This document shows positions 62,918 through 64,000 of a DNA stretch of 64,000 bases, in pieces (the stretch's first letter is position 1; each line of letters begins with the position of its first letter). Source of the DNA: Pseudomonas putida (GTDB taxonomy: Bacteria; Pseudomonadota; Gammaproteobacteria; Pseudomonadales; Pseudomonadaceae); the NCBI RefSeq assembly GCF_001636055.1, contig NZ_CP011789.1:3906001-3970000 (forward strand). Reading direction: 5' to 3'. The notes beneath the pieces were generated by a model. It ran no database searches. It saw only the letters and a program-made list of their open reading frames with translations, and was not told the DNA's origin. Made by a program: the position numbers and the translations under genes.

Positions 62918-62948
62918 GTTCCAGTCCCTGGAAATGAAATAGCGGGCA

Positions 62949-62977
62949 ATGTTATTTAGCCATCATCTTGGCGTCAA
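62949..62977 (-). promoter_or_regulatory. Sigma70-type promoter of cdiBA
   Basis: On the minus strand TTGACG (-35, 62972-62977), 17 bp, TAACAT (-10, 62949-62954), 32 bp before the cdiB ATG, which has GGGA 7 bp upstream. It would drive cdiB and cdiA and perhaps Imm1. Confidence 0.65.
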
Positions 62978-63345
62978 TTTAGCGTCTTCTTTCTAATTGC
63001 CGATCCCGACTTGCCTGAGCCGTGTAACCCTCGTAGTAGAGCGCTCGGAAACCATGGATCTTTTTTTCCAACAAAGGAATAAAAAGCGGGGCTTCCCATC
63101 CTTTTCCACCACATTCGCAGTCTTACGGCATCACCGGCCGCTCATAGTGCGAGGTCGTCCACAACGTCCGCAGCGGCACATGCCGTCCGGCCCAGTTGCG
63201 TGCCAACCGGTGGGAACACGTCCCGAGATCATGACGTAATCATTTTCACTTCCACCCCGAGGACCTTCATGTGCTAATCCGAGCGACATTTCGGTGGGGC
63301 AAAAAGCGAGGCAAGATTTCTGTCAGCGATAAAATGAGAATGCAT
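62978..63345. other. Intergenic region without a credible gene
   Basis: Between the cdiB promoter and the tRNA terminator. I see no coding potential on either strand (short plus-strand frames lack ribosome-binding sites and protein-like composition), no duplicated tRNA segment and no integrase. Confidence 0.5.
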
Positions 63346-63378
63346 AAAAAAATCCAGTCACCGCTAAGTGACTGGATT
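63346..63378 (-). terminator. Rho-independent terminator of the tRNA-Pro transcript
   Basis: A perfect 11-bp stem (AATCCAGTCAC / GTGACTGGATT), loop of 6, followed on the minus strand by a run of T residues. It lies 14 bp after the tRNA 3' end. Confidence 0.9.
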
Positions 63379-63391
63379 CTTTGGAGTTTTT

Positions 63392-63468
63392 TGGTCGGGA
63401 CGGAGTGATTCGAACACTCGACCCCTTGCACCCCATGCAAGTGCGCTACCGGGCTGCGCTACGCCCCG
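63392..63468 (-). tRNA. tRNA-Pro (anticodon GGG)
   Basis: A 77-nt cloverleaf read on the minus strand: acceptor CGGGGCG pairing with CGTCCCG, D-arm GCGC...GCGC, anticodon stem-loop CTTGC ATGGGGT GCAAG (anticodon GGG), T-arm GAGTGTTCGAATCACTC, and an encoded CCA end. The 3' end faces the cdi locus, so the island-like block lies where insertions at tRNA 3' ends are found. Confidence 0.95.
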
Positions 63469-63567
63469 ACTCTATTCTCGGTACCGCTGAGAACGGTAAG
63501 AAATCTAACCTAACCTTTTGAATAATGGAAGCTTTTTTTCAAAAAAATCCATTCATCGCCAAGCAGG

Positions 63568-63924
63568 TCACTTCTTCAACACCACCAGCACATCCTCCAA
63601 CTCGGCAATCATCTGTCGAATCAGCTGCTTGTACTGGGTCGTGTCATCCTTGGCCTCATCACTGGACATGCGCAAGCGCGCGCCGCCGATGGTGAAGCCC
63701 TGGTCATACAGCAACGCGCGGATCTGGCGGATCATCAGCACATCTTGGCGCTGATAATACCGCCGGTTTCCGCGGCGCTTGACCGGGTTGAGCTGCGGGA
63801 ACTCTTGCTCCCAGTAACGCAGCACGTGCGGTTTTACCGCACAGAGCTCACTCACCTCACCGATGGTGAAGTAGCGTTTGCCCGGAATGGGGGGCAGCTC
63901 GTCGTTATGGCTTGGTTCCAGCAT
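63568..63924 (-). CDS. MerR-family regulator (ihfA-associated)
   Basis: A 118-residue MerR protein starting [15 protein letters not shown] at 63924, with the [23 protein letters not shown] and [10 protein letters not shown], and a short C-terminal coiled coil ([17 protein letters not shown]). It overlaps the end of ihfA by 20 bp. This small gene always follows ihfA in Pseudomonas as I know it. It has no metal-binding Cys motif, so its effector is unknown. Confidence 0.92.
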
Positions 63925-64000
63925 AGGCCTCAACCCGGGCTTTCAGTTTCTGCCCTGGACGAAAGGTGACGACGCGCCGTGCGGTGATCGGGATCTCTTC
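63905..64000 (-). CDS. ihfA: Integration host factor alpha subunit, C-terminal part (truncated by window edge)
   Basis: 31 codons plus stop, reading [20 protein letters not shown] and ending EAYAGTKP. This is the conserved end of IhfA (HU/IHF family DNA-bending protein). The rest lies outside the window. Confidence 0.93.

Noticed and set aside
62978..63391. An attachment-site duplicate of the tRNA-Pro 3' end, or an integrase gene, to support a classical genomic island.
   Set aside because: Neither was visible by eye in the gap or elsewhere in the window.

Overview
The window is from a high-GC Pseudomonas chromosome, most like the P. putida group. The evidence is the ihfA / MerR-like gene / tRNA-Pro(GGG) order at the right end, glcDEF, a codB-pucR-codA operon, REP elements of the putida type (2687-2726, 36451-36490), and the many LysE, Lrp and LysR genes. 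These are recognitions from the sequence; no database search was run.

Left part (1-9.5 kb): the end of a chemoreceptor gene, then a catabolic cluster. It holds an NCS1 permease, two paralogous flavin reductases, a luciferase-like flavin monooxygenase, a PF06684 (DUF1185) protein, an alpha/beta hydrolase, an aldehyde dehydrogenase, a carboxymuconolactone-decarboxylase-like protein, a GntR regulator and a Nudix hydrolase. The logic resembles the Rut pyrimidine pathway, but the gene set is different. Three copies of an ATGGTATACCAT-type operator lie before its transcription units. From 9.6 to 31.8 kb come two convergent hybrid sensor kinases, LysE exporters with Lrp regulators, a LysR/AbrB-family pair, glycolate oxidase glcDEF, a TauE-like exporter, the cytosine operon, a 5'-nucleotidase and membrane or small hypothetical proteins. 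From 32 to 39.5 kb lie a large HrpK-like repeat protein, a DJ-1/PfpI protein, an AAA ATPase, a GNAT, a lipoprotein and kptA.

Right part (39.7-62.9 kb): a contact-dependent-inhibition (two-partner secretion) locus read right to left. It has a cdiB-type transporter gene broken by one in-frame TAG, a 4563-residue CdiA/FHA exoprotein, and downstream a tandem series of toxin-tip/immunity modules. I count eight C-terminal toxin modules (CT1-CT8), each followed by a candidate immunity gene (Imm1-Imm8), plus small remnants. They include a ParB/sulfiredoxin-like tip with a pentapeptide-repeat immunity protein, a colicin E5-like tip (frameshifted), a GNAT-like tip, an EndoNS_2-type nuclease (immunity frameshifted), a colicin D-like tRNase with its immunity protein, and three tips I cannot assign. 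Two modules carry 1.1-1.3 kb near-identical copies of the CdiA pretoxin region. The others are orphan tips that begin at a short shared seam coding for GAK(G/A). The small immunity genes are visibly more AT-rich than the backbone.

The locus sits on the 3' side of tRNA-Pro(GGG), as expected for an island, although I saw no duplicated attachment site. The most interesting signals are the seam that seems to serve for tip swapping, the mix of intact and decaying modules, the amber-interrupted transporter, and the neighbouring kptA RNA-repair gene.
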